A stretch of DNA of 64,000 nucleotides from Dromaius novaehollandiae (lineage: Eukaryota; Chordata; Aves; Casuariiformes; Dromaiidae). Under the pieces are notes generated by a model that worked only from the letters and a program-made list of their open reading frames with translations, was not told the DNA's origin and did not search any database. A program made the translations under genes and the position numbers. Numbering within the stretch: the first letter of the stretch is position 1; each line of letters begins with the position of its first letter. The stretch covers positions 137,660,721 through 137,724,720 of the forward strand of contig NC_088098.1 in NCBI RefSeq assembly GCF_036370855.1, read 5' to 3'. Shown piece after piece: positions 39,201 to 50,500 of this stretch.

Positions 39201-42200
39201 AGAAGTAAAAATGTGTTCTTCAGCAGATACAAGGTGAATATGATTACAAAAATGCTGGTGGGCTATCAACTTAGATATAAAAAAACTATTTTTAAAAACA
39301 AGTATTTTGCTGTTAGCTAAGGAGAGCAAAGAAATGGTACTAAACGCTTGTGATATCTTAAGCTATATTTACTTTAGGCTTATCACGCTTTTAACCTTTT
39401 TGAATGTCACCAGTTTGAGGAGCAGTTAAAACACTCATCTGTTTTTGCTTTTGTAATTTGTGAGCCATCTGGTGAAATGCAGTCTCCAAGTTGGATCATA
39501 AGTTCAGTTGGAGGCAGGCAGGTATTTTTGGTGACAATGAAATACAGCAAGAGCTCCCCGCCCCCTTCCCCCCCACCATCATACTGACTTCTCTGTTTAA
39601 TAGCAATGAGACCAGGGTTTTAGCAACATGCATTTGTGACTATTGTATTTTTATAGATACAGGATACATGTAATATGTGGCAAAGCAAGCCAAACTAAAA
39701 ATAACCTTGCATTTCCATGCTGCCAGGTATCCACACTGCATATTCAACACACTTACAGTATTTGCGACAGGAACGATGTCAGTTTGTTTTGTCTGCTAGC
39801 TTCAGGTTCTTGGAGTAAAGGCTTTAGTGAAAAGCTTGCTTTTCAGTTAGATAAACTCCTCTGTTTTTCTTGCTCAAGCTGTGAGGCTTGCCAACATAGA
39901 GAAGCCAGTGCATAGTAAATTAAGCTGTGCACTTAATAACTGTCCAGAGACTCTACATTATTTCTCAGCTTGAACACTTGCAGAGCACTATATTAGACAA
40001 CATACCTTAGAAAATGCACAGAGCTACTCCCAGTGTATAGTAGATAACACGCTGTAACTTCACACACTTGTTTAACAGTATTTTAACTTCCCACTGTAGA
40101 AAGGTAAAAAAATTAATGCTTATTAGACAAATTGTGAACTGTATAAAAATCAAACACCCAGGAAGTGACTGGGAAATACAGCCTTCCTGCTGATTTCAAC
40201 ATACTCTCTAACTGTAGGGTGCTACAGATAAAACCAGTTCACTGATAGGATTAGCTACATCCATACTGTAGGAATATTTCTCAAAGGTGCAGTTCTTCTG
40301 AAAATCTGAATTCAGCACCAGCAGCCTGAGAGACCCAACAGCTCTCACAGAAACACTTTCTGCTACACCCCAGGCTTCTATACTTGAGCTATCAGTTGGA
40401 ATTTCCCTTTGAGGAAATTCTGAGGCTGAGTATAGTCTCTGAATTTAATAAAAGTGGTTGTTTTAACTTGCTTTAATCTTTAGAGAAGGCTGGGGGAAAT
40501 TCCATGTGACTAAAAAGGTATAGAGTAGCTAAAGTTATCGGACTTCAAATCTGTTAGAACTTTAGCTGATTTTATGTGCCTCTGCGCAGACTTTCATATT
40601 ACCTAGCAGATAGGGGCTTGTAAGTAATCAAGCAAGTCTGTGATATGTTCCTGCAAGTCAATAAGTTGGAAGCATATCATGAGGCGTTTTTCACTGTTTC
40701 TGCTGTAATCTATTGTAGTTTTATATGTTAAAGACTGATAGCCTGTCCTCACATAATTGTAGGTATTCCTTTTTCTTTTTCTGATGTCTGCTGTTCTTTC
40801 ATAGAGTGGATTTTAAATCAAATATGTCTAAAGATGGAAAGGATTTGGGAAGCTTGGTACAGCTTCAGAATGTAGAGCTGAAAGAATTCTTTGGATTATT
40901 TTAAGGTGCTTGGTTAGTTTGATATTCATTTGTGGTTTTGCTGCTGTGATTCATGTTTGCATGACCTCCTCCTTTCATGTACAGACCTCAGGTTGTCTGT
41001 GATTCACCTGAGGACAGTTGGCTTTATTAAACTCATCAGAATTGGATTTGTGGGCTGGGAACTACAGGCCCATGGTTGTGTGACAAGATTTTGAATTTAA
41101 AAAAAGCATTATCTTCCTTTATTCCACTCCCATATCTAATATTACAACTCAGTTTCTCTACCTAATAAAATACATATGATTGTGACTGTTCAAAGTAGGT
41201 ACCCTGAAGTTTAATCTGATGCCTGAGAAAGAACTTAATGAATGTAAAATAGAAAATAATATACCAATTAGAATATAAAGAATATAGAGGATCTGAATAT
41301 AAATTTAATTACTTTTTTTAAAGTGCCTTCATTGCTCATACCACTGTATGCACATTGAACCACTTATTATTATTAATTTCTCCTTGAATGTTCATGTGTT
41401 TAATATGCATTTGAAATCTATAATAAAATTTTCTTGAAAGGACCTCCCTATTGCATGGTGGATAAGCATTAGTCGTCTTAGCCTAAAAGTCTTAGGAGCA
41501 TTACTGAGCTCCAGCTTAGCTGTGAGAGAAGTAAGTAATTAACTTGCAAGGATTTGGATAAAGAACAACTGATTGGATGTGCTTGTTTTGTGACTATGCA
41601 AGTCTTTCTCTACCATGGCGGTTAAGCTATACTTGGGTGAATCAAGACTGCCATCCCATGGTTGCTCACAGATTTGTTTTCACTGAGATTCAGGCAAACA
41701 ATGGTTTCCCCCTCACTGTCTCTCTTTCGAAGCTGGATGTAACTAAACATAAGATAACACCTTGTCCACATCATATTTTAGATACTATGTTTTGCTATGC
41801 TGTGCATTGTGTTAATCTTCTTTCCAGCTGCCAAAAACCTTCAATTTTACTCACCTATGGCTTGTAAGTTCCATAGCTCTGAGAAAAGTTACCTAAGAGG
41901 AAGAGAGCACAGGAATAGATTAAAACAAAAGTATGGCATAGACAGATTAAAATTAACCTGTAGTATAGTCCCCCAAGCTAAAAACTAATAGTTATTTTGG
42001 CATCATAAAAGAACTGTTTTGGATGCTGCCGCATCTTTGCTTGCCAAGCTAAATGCTTCTGCAGAGCTATGGCCTAAGTCATTCCCGCACCTAAACTGAA
42101 CTCGGTGAAAGACAAAGTGCGAGGTTACAGTGATTTTATATTGCCATAATACTTCAGTATGCTGTGGGGTCTCACATGGGATGGTCTAATACCTAATATT

Positions 42201-43482
42201 GTTTGAGGAGCCATGATAGCTAATACTCTATAGAATGCTTTACAGATGCTTTCTAAAATAAACTAATATCAACTGTAGAGTGTGTTCCTCAAGTATTCTC
42301 TGTAGAATGTCTTTGGATCTCTCCTAACATAAGACTACGATTTTTATTTTCAATAAAAATTCTCAAAGCCCGTCCCAGGAATTAGGGAAAAGGACAGTGC
42401 AGTCTTCATTTTATGAAATTGAATACGTAGCTATATGTTTGAGACTTCTTGTTGGCATTTGTCTCACTTGAAATGCTGACTGCTGCTGCCAGTTTTTACA
42501 GAGCATTTATGTAATTGTCTAGTAGGAATTTCTGCTGAATGTGTAATTTTTCTTTACTGCATTGTGCTTGGCACTGATGAAATCTGACGACATATCCATA
42601 TGTGAACCTTAGAGGGCTGGTCTGCACAGGGTCAATCAAGAAATACAAGGAAATTGGCTAAACATATAAAGTCAATGCACCTAAATTACCATATCTTAAA
42701 CTTCCCTGTGGATAATTTCATTCTGGAGTAGAATGATTTCAGTTAAGCCAAATGGTAAAATTCTTTCACATCTGAACGAGAACATCCACAAGACTATGAA
42801 CAGGCTCTAATTTAGGATGTGTGCAGACATCCTCTTGTGATTCTCGCTGGACTGAACTAAGACACTACTTTCTCCAACTGCTCATCACCATTCATCAGTC
42901 AGAGGTTATTGCCTTTCCCAAAACAGCTGTTGCAGGTTATGTGAGCCCTCTCTAATCTGTTTCAGTACGAAGTTAAGCAGACCACTTCTTTTTTTTTCTT
43001 TTCTCTTTTTGTTTTTTTAGCTAAGCCATCTAATTTGCATTGAAGCCTTGAGAAAGTATTTTATTGGCTGAACTGGGGGAACAGTATCCATTAGATGATA
43101 TGGCAACAATCAGCTGGAGAAAGGTGGGAGAAAGTTTTGAGGTGCTCTAGCTGCTTTTGAAGTATCTGTGCTCTTGGGAGACTCTGAATTACTTTTACTT
43201 AAATGTTTGAGCATGCCCATGCAGCCTTGAGTTTAAAGAGGGACTATAGCTGTGGCTTTTATGAATGCTGTGAATGAAGGTGAATTCTCTAAATGTACAA
43301 AACTGTTTTCCTGAGATATCTCGTAAAAAGAGAAAACAGTTAAGTATCATTTCCTCACTGAAGCAGATAGACACAATCAATTGTTCTATTATTAGTGTAC
43401 ATAAGTTTCATATTGAAAAAACATAGATGGTTGATTTTGTAAGTTTGAAATTACCAGTTTAAGATAATATATTGCAATATAG
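33251..43482. other. Non-coding DNA, nothing firmly recognised
   Basis: A C-rich run lies at 39556-39577, and a polypyrimidine stretch ending TTTTAG lies at 42985-43020. The stretch near 36840-37190 is somewhat GC-richer and its end (CATGTTGAAAACCTCTGCC) is faintly hAT-like, but no partner end was found. No exon is supported. Confidence 0.45.
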
Positions 43483-43495
43483 CCACTAGGTGGCA
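43483..43495 (+). promoter_or_regulatory. CTCF-type motif
   Basis: CCACTAGGTGGCA fits the CTCF core consensus CCASYAGRKGGCR at every position. It directly follows a 14-bp palindrome (43468-43481) centred on ATTGCAAT. The surrounding DNA is AT-rich and CpG-poor, so the GC-biased motif is not explained by local composition. Confidence 0.55.
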
Positions 43496-43599
43496 ATAGC
43501 TATTTAATTTAGTAAACTATGGCAAGTATTTGTTTTCTGTCCTGGTACTCCTGTCAGCTTTGAGCCCTACAAAGAAACTCAGTCTCCCAGATCCTATTT

Positions 43600-43740
43600 G
43601 CTGCCAACTTTATTCCCAGTTTTATAGGGGAAGAACCTGCTGTGCATGCAAGTAAAGTCATTTGTCAGAGCAGTGTTAGAGCTGCGACTAAATTTAAGTT
43701 CTAGGCTCTTATTCTTCCATCTATTACACTAGATGATGTC
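43600..43740 (+). mobile_element. MIR-type SINE relic (probable)
   Basis: The order of recognisable phrases follows the 3' two-thirds of a MIR/CORE-SINE: TTATTCCCAGTTTTATAGGG, then GTAAAGTCATTTGTCAGAGC, then AGTGTTAGAGCTGCGACTAA, then TTCTAGGCTCTTATTC, and finally CCATCTATTACACTAGATG. Divergence is high, as expected for an element that amplified before or early in amniote evolution. An alternative ancient SINE family with the same core is possible. Confidence 0.5.
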
Positions 43741-44779
43741 ATCTCATTGGGAATTTCTGAACATTTTCTCTTGCGATACATATATGTATTTATGATGTGT
43801 TCCAAAGCAGTTATGAACAAATACTTTCCCTTGACCTCTCTTTCTATACCATGTTTTTTACGCATTTGTATTTGTACTGAGCCAAGCGCCAGCCACCATT
43901 GCATGTTGCAATGTCAAATGCATGCACATGCTTATCAAGAGTATACATATAATATCAAATAAGGTATGAAATTAGCTTTTCTGTTCTGTGGATGTTACAT
44001 AATGTTATTATCTATAGGATATGAAGAAGGAAGAGTTTGTATTTAGGCCTTAAAACTAATTACAGTATAGTAGCTTTGATGCTAAGGAGCATACTTAGGA
44101 CAAAACCATGAGGTGCATACTCAAATTAGTGAGACATTACTCGTCTAGAGCATTATGCCTGAAGTTTGTGGCAATACTTGTCTCAATATCGGCTCAGAAG
44201 TGCATGTAAAAAGCAAAAAGTCTTGTCCTTGACTTGTTGATATATTGGTTTTTTCTTGCTAATTCACATCAGGATGACTCTCCTGTTTGTACCAACTGTT
44301 CAGCATCATCTTTGGCCAGAAATTTAATAGGAGGTGAGAATGTGAGATAATGTCCCCGAGAGAAGAACATAAACAAGAGGCAGGTGGTCCATGGGTGAAA
44401 CTTACACTGCCAAACAGTGGATTTCTTAAAAAGGTACTTCACAACCTTAAAACAGCAGAGAAAGGTAACATTTTCACTAGTCAGAGAATGCAGAAATTTG
44501 TTCTGGCCACTATCATGAGGTCTTTCATATGCTGAACTACTGTAGGAGCTGCTTGTCTAAAAGGTAACCTATCCAACTGCAGTTGGTTACTGCAGTATAA
44601 GTAGTGGGGAAGCGTAAAAATGCCATCTCTCTGCATGGTTCTATCAAACCAGTTACCAGACTGATCAGAGCTTGTGTCAGAGCTAGTAAGTAGGTGAGAC
44701 TCATAGAAAAACCTGGTCATTCAACCAGTTGCCAGCTGGCAACAACGCATCAAAGCTTCTTCCTTCAATCAGTGTTTCA
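43741..44779. other. Non-coding DNA, nothing recognised
   Basis: Short motif-free frames only. Confidence 0.5.
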
Positions 44780-44818
44780 CACAAGATACTGTAGGATGAC
44801 TCCCATGACTAGAGAGCT

Positions 44819-45139
44819 GTGATGGTTGTGCTCTACACACAGGAGTGGCTCAAATGCATGGAGCTTTGCTACGGAAAAGTGATAGGTCTGTCAAGAGTTT
44901 ATGGGATCAGAGGGAAAGCCACAAAGGGAGACATAGTGGTAGGAGTCTACTACAGACATTCCAGTGAAGAAGAGAAGGTGAACAAAGCCCTCCTTAAAAA
45001 ACTGGAAGAAGTCCCCTGCTCACAGGTTCTGCTTCTCACAGGGGCTTTTGAACCACCCTCATGTCTGCTGGATGGACAACACAGCAAGACACAAGCAAGT
45101 AGTGTGATCTCTGGAGCACATAGGGAACAAGTTTTTTGA
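44819..45139 (+). pseudogene. CR1 ORF2 fragment: C-terminal endonuclease
   Basis: The segments VVLYTQEWLKCMELCYGK, YGIRGKATKGDIVVGVYYR and KLEEVPCSQVLLLTGAF match the CR1 endonuclease. The usual GDFNHPD catalytic stretch has decayed to GAFEPPS, so the Asp and His are lost. The frame runs out at CLLDGQHSKTQASS by frameshift. Confidence 0.9.
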
Positions 45140-45426
45140 TGCAGGTGCTGGACAGACTGACTAGATGAGGTGCTCTGCAGGTCCTGCTACTCATGAATAA
45201 GTGAGAACTCACACAGAACAGGAAAGCTGTTGGCAGTCTTCACTGCAGTGACCATAAGAAATTCCTGAAGGAATCAAGGAATGGGAATATCAGACTAAAG
45301 ACCCTGGACTTCAGGGGCTTATTCAGGGAACTAGTAGGCAAGATCTCATGAAAGGTTGAATGGCCAATGAGTCCACAAAAACTAGCTGGCCATTAAGGGG
45401 ATTATCCTTAAATCCTGCTTAACAAG

Positions 45427-45884
45427 GTGGGCAATCTTGTGCGAAAGGACAAAAAAAGGTTCAGTGCCTTCTTTGCTTTGGTCTTTAATAGCAAGGTCTG
45501 CTCTCAGGCTTATCAGGTTCTTTCGTCTAGTAGCAAAGCTTGGGAGAGAGAAGAACTACCTGTAGTAGAGGATGATCAAGTTAGGAACTACTTAACCAAG
45601 CAGGGCATACACAAGTTCATAGGCCTGGGTAGGATATGAGGGTGCTGAGGAAGCTGGCCATTGTCATTGTAAGGTTGGTCTCTTTTATCTTTGGGTGTGG
45701 TGATTGCAGGTTTCTGATGACTGCAAATGTCATACCCATCTTCAAAAATGGTAAGAAAGATGATCGGGGAGACTGCAGGCTAGTCAGCCTTACCTCAGTT
45801 CATTGGAAAGAATGTAGCTGGGAACAGCCAGCATGGATTTACCAAGGGCACACTGGACCTGATCAATCTGATTGCCTTCTATGA
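45427..45884 (+). pseudogene. CR1 ORF2 fragments: pre-RT linker and RT start, two frames
   Basis: Two overlapping frames (45427-45639 and 45636-45884) together cover GNLVRKDKKRFSAFFALVF, WEREELPVVEDDQVRNYL and NVIPIFKNGKKDDRGDC, followed by RLVSLTSV. These are the start of the CR1 reverse transcriptase. A frameshift separates them. The Q(H)GFTKG-type segment and the following LDFSKAFD motif are present only as broken sequence up to about 45960, with an in-frame stop. Confidence 0.88.
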
Positions 45885-46972
45885 TGAGATGATTGGCTCT
45901 GTGGGTAAGAGCAGAGCAGTGGCTCTAGGTTATCTTCATTTTAGCTAGGTTCTTGGTATAGTTTGTCATAGTATCCTTATAGCTAGATAGAGGAGATATG
46001 AGCTGGATGGCTGGACTGTGAGATGGGTGAATTGGATGGATTTGGCTCGAAGTATAGAGGTCTGCATTTAGGAGCTTAACTGGCAGCCAGTTACAAGAGG
46101 CTTCAAGGGTTGATAGAGGGGGTGATATTGTTTTTTAACACTTTCATCAGCAATCTAGATGATGGGTTGAGATGCACACTCCTCACATATGTGGATGACA
46201 GCAAACTTGGGTGAGCAGTTAATATGCTGGAGGGTCGGGCTTTCCTTCAGAGGGACCCTAACAGCTAGAGAAATGGGCTGGCAGGAACCTCATGAAGTTG
46301 AACGAAGTCAAAAAGCCCGTCACAAAGTGACCTCATGTATCGGTACAGGCAGCAGCTCCACACAAAAGGTGGAAACAAGAAGCTGGACATGAGGCAGCAT
46401 TGTGCCCTTGCAGCGATAAAGGCCAACCACATATTGAGCTACATTAGCAAGACTGTAGCCAGCAAGTTGAGGGAAGTGATTACTCCCCTCTTATTTGTGA
46501 GACCATAATCTGAAATACCTTGCCCTGTTTCAGGTTCCTCAGTACCAGAGAGATACTGACAAACTGGAGTATATGATGTACAAAGAGAGGGTGAGAGAAC
46601 TGTGACTGTTTTGCCTGGAGAAGGCTAAAGGTTAGTGGGTCTAATTGCTGTGTTCAACTACCTAATGGATACTTAAAGAAAACATGGAGCCAGGCTCTTC
46701 TTGGAGTCGCACAGTGGAAGAACAAGTGACGACAGACACAAGTTGCAGCAAGGGAAATTCTGACTGGATGTAATGAGGAATTTTTCACCCTGGAGGGCTT
46801 AGGCACAGGAACAGATGCCCAAAGATGCTGTGGAAACTCCATGTTTGGAGATAACTGAAATTTGACTGGACAAGGTCAAGATTAACCTAATTTGAAGATG
46901 ACTGTGCTCTGAGTAGGAGATTGGACTGGCTGACTTCCAGTGGTCCCTTTCAATATAATAATTTCTGTAAGT

Positions 46973-47173
46973 GTACGGCTATCTTAATAGGAGTTCTTAA
47001 TATAATCCCTGGCAAGCTGGATATGTTTCTTAAAAATGATTAAGGTTTTAAAACATACATAATTCTCTACGAAAGTCTCCAGGAAATGAAGGCAGTGTGA
47101 GCTGTGAGGTCATTAACCATGCTTGTGTATGCACAGCACAGAAAAGCAGATTTGAAATATTTCTGTCTGGGCC
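46973..47173. other. Spacer between CR1 copy 2 and GC-rich block
   Basis: AT-rich DNA without recognisable features. Confidence 0.5.
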
Positions 47174-47500
47174 TCAGGGGCTCTGGCAGCCCTCACTGTC
47201 CCTGCCCAGCCCTGGCTCCATCTCAGCCCAGCCCAGAGCCAACAGCCACTGCTGTGCAACACCGCAACGGTGCTGCCTGCAGCCCCACCATGGTTCTGCC
47301 TGGCCATGGGCCCCTCCGACCCCTACCTTGGCCCCAGCCCTGGCCTGTGGCAGTGCCTGATGCCCCCCAGGACTGGAGCTGCTCCGGCTGCCTCTGGGGC
47401 CCTGCTCCCTTGGGGCAGGGGGACAGGCCATGGTGGCCAGCCCTCGCCTGGCCCCACCGGCAGTCCCTGGCATCGGCACCAGCCCATGTGGGGCCCTGAA
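47174..47500. other. Isolated GC-rich, CpG-poor block of unknown origin
   Basis: About 330 bp are strongly C/G-rich (CCCTGCCCAGCCCTGG, TTGGCCCCAGCCCTGG and similar), while both flanks are AT-rich and the change is abrupt at each side. CpG is rare, unlike the island at 53 kb. Open frames exist on both strands but give only Pro/Ala/Gly-rich, motif-free peptides. The edges show an imperfect inverted similarity: GAAATATTTCTGTCTGGGCC at 47154-47173 and GGCCCTGAAAATTTC near 47492-47506. It may be an inserted repeat (LTR or non-autonomous element) or an old GC-rich exon relic. Confidence 0.5.
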
Positions 47501-50500
47501 AATTTCCTGCACTGTTCTGAAGATAGCATGTGGAGCTTTTACTTAACCACAGTATTATTTGTATTGAAATGTTACTAAGATAGCACAGAGAGTCTGCTAT
47601 GAATTTCAGACAATTTTTCTTCAGTCTTTCTGGGACTCAGGAGTCCAAAATTGCCTCTTCCAAAACAGACGATGAACCTTTGACTTTTTCATCCATACTG
47701 ATGACAACTTGTGGCTGCTGTTGTATGTCTACCAGGATAGGAAGGAATAGCTGAAGAATGTTAGTGTTTTAAGAACTAAGCTATTTTCATGAAAGGTAGA
47801 AGAACAACTGTGAATTTGGCTTCATCTGGGATACGAGGAAAAGCAAAGTGGGAATAAAAAATTAGATAGAGCCTATTTGAATCCTTGATAAATGCAGTTT
47901 CCCTTTAGCTTTGCTACATGCTGCTCTACAGTTACTGAGGATACAACAAGCATGCAAAGAGGTGGTGATAAAGCTGATCCAGGAGTTCTTTTATAGGAAT
48001 TGAAAATGACTCATACATCAAATGAATTTCATTTCATGGGAACAGGCCATATTCTTCGCAAGTTTAATCAGGAAGGGTTGCTTAAGTTCATGCTGGAATA
48101 TCTTTGTTGGAGCAAGTATCTCACAGCCACATTTCAGAAAGTCATTAATATGGTGAATAGGACATTTACTTGGTGTGTGCATGTCCCAAGTTTAACACTG
48201 GCTCTGACACAGATTGAAAAGGGCCATGGAGATTGGCCTCCCATAACATAGGTGATTGCCTTGACCTTCAAGACTAACAGTCTTTTTGTGGTAGATCTCC
48301 TTTACTCTTCCTGAAGGAGCTGTTTAATTTTATGTAAATAATTTAAATACACATTGGAGCAGAGAGTTGAACATGACTCTCCTCTATCATAAGTGAAGGA
48401 TCTAAACACAGGGCTATGAAGATATTTGGAGGGGAGGAGGAGATAGTATCTGAAATCTCTTTTTAAGGACTAAACATTGATTCTTTGTATCACTGCTGGA
48501 TACCATAAACACAGAGCCTGTGTCTACTCCAGAACTGTGGTACAAATTTATCTTTGATTGTCTTAATTTTTTTTCGTTGAAAACTGATAATTTTCCAGAG
48601 AGAAAAAGGAGAGAGAAGTTGACATTCCAAAACTCTCAAATATATTCACAAGATGGGAATTTTCTTTTCCAGACAGTTTGCCTTGCTGGAGAGATGAGCT
48701 CACTCGCTGAGCCATGCTGCCAGAATTCTTCCTTTTCACAAAAGGAAAGTATGCTCCTGTGAAAGTGTCACGAATGACATGGATGGTTGGCAACACAGAA
48801 TCATTATTGCTTGTTGAGTAAACATTTTGAAGCAGAGAAAAAATAAGAAACTTCATAAATGAGGATTTGGAGAGGAATGACAGAGAACTGTATTACGATA
48901 TTGTTATCATTTTAAATGTGTCTCTTACCAAGCTATAGAAAAGTTAATCTGAGCGAATATTGTTACTCTGTCTGCAATATATGTCTTGTACTTCCCTCCC
49001 TGGGCTACTTTGCCCTCTAATTTTTCCCACAGAGCTGGGCATTGCTTCCCACCCAGCCTTTGTACCCCACCAGTGGTAAATAGAAGCAGCTCTCTCTGCT
49101 GACTGTGCTCCCTATAGCCCCTTCCAAACTGGTGGGGAATTTCTTTCTCCATACATAGGGTGGACAAGAGTTGGCATATGTGGAGTGTCCACGTCTTGGG
49201 AGGGGGGGAAATGTAGTTTTATCTCAGGAAGATGAACGAGGCAAGGGGTTTTCTTCTGCTTCGTGCTACAGACTTCACTGTGAGCTGTAGACCCCAGAGC
49301 AAACTCAGCTGGTGAAGAGGGAAAAAAGATCCCTACATATCTCAGTTCCAAACAGTTTTATCATGTTTCAGTACTTGATTGTATTGGAATGTATGTAAGT
49401 TTTGTGAAAAACTCCCATGGTATTGCCTGTAACTAAAGTGAGCTTTCTTTTATTTTTTTTCTTATGTTTTATTTTCTACCTGAATGAACACACTATTTGG
49501 GATTTTGCAGCTGACTAATATTTCTGACAGTATGATAGTGAACTCTTTGCCTAACCTTATAACAGCAGCTGGGTTGCATTGGTACAAGTTCTTGTTGTAC
49601 TGTCAGGAGTTCGCATGCTTGAATTCACGCTTTGCAAGGCTCTGGAGAAGTGACAGTTTACATGAGATTGCAGGGGATCAAAGATGACCTTTAAAAGTCT
49701 CACTGAAACTGCACAGCATACTGTCTAGCTAGAATGCAAGTTAATACAGGCTGATGACCTGGAGTCAAGAGTCAAGATTTTGTCTTGGGAACCTGGTAAC
49801 AGGATGCTCTCAATGCATGAGCTTTTTATTTGTGAATTCACTTTTTCAGATGTCCTTAGTTGTATGAGTAAAGAGCAGAAGCACATAGAATCTAAGGCCG
49901 AGATTCTCAGATACAGTGAGGTAGCTTACTCCTACATAGCAGAAATTCCTCAGTGTGTTGGAGGATAGGAGTGTGACTTGGTTGGAGTCACACAGAGAGC
50001 ATGTGGCAGACTGGGGAATCTGGACAATGAATTGGCCTCTTGTGTCTCTATTGAAAATGGGCTTGGTGTGCAGCATTTAATAGCCATTCAGAAACAAGAA
50101 GCAAAGATAGCAAGCAGGAGGGTTTGGAAAGAATGCTACATCTCAGCCTAGGGTCTTTAATGGGTCAAACCTATCCCTTTCTTTCAGCATGGCAGTACCT
50201 TATGGCATGAATTATTGTTGCACTCAAAGCCAGCAGCTGGCTGGAAGATATTCAAATTAAAAATAGAGTATGCTTTTTCAGGAATTGTGAGGCAAAGAGA
50301 AAGGAAAGAGTATTCATACCAAACATTTTAAAGATGTATATGTTGGTGTCATTACTCCCAGCTTCTGACTCGGTGACAACAGTACATGAATATGAAGTGG
50401 AAAGTTTTTGCTAGAGGTTTACTGTTCTGACTGCACCTGCTGCATGAATTTTGTTAATCTTCACTTCAAGCATAAAAGCACATTTGATAGTCTTCATATA

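Larger units (their letters stand above)
44780..46972 (+). mobile_element. CR1 LINE copy 2, 5'-truncated, sense strand, decayed
   Basis: A second CR1 retrotransposon lies on the + strand. Parts appear in order: end of endonuclease (44819-45139), spacer (about 45240-45360), pre-RT linker (45427-45639), RT start (45636-45884), RT catalytic motif as TYVDDSKLG (46185-46211), a decayed C-terminal part (about 46330-46650) and the 3' UTR. The 3' end near 46972 reads GGACTGGCTGACTTCCAGTG and then GTCCCTTTCAATATAATAAT, a worn form of the CR1 tail with the terminal octamers almost erased. Many stops and frameshifts and some internal deletions are present. The copy is truncated in almost the same part of ORF2 as copy 1. 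Confidence 0.93.

Noticed and set aside
40312..40332. REST/NRSE-like sequence (TTCAGCACCAGCAGCC)
   Set aside because: Only the left half-site matches. The right half (GGACAGCGCC) is absent, so it is not a credible silencer element.
47104..47512. Pro/Ala/Gly-rich ORFs of 102-131 codons in the GC-rich block
   Set aside because: Stop codons are rare simply because the DNA is GC-rich. Frames are open on both strands and the peptides are low-complexity.
49986..50040. Second MIR-like phrase (GTCACACAGAGAGCATGTGG)
   Set aside because: One short phrase without the rest of the element in order. It is too weak to call by eye.
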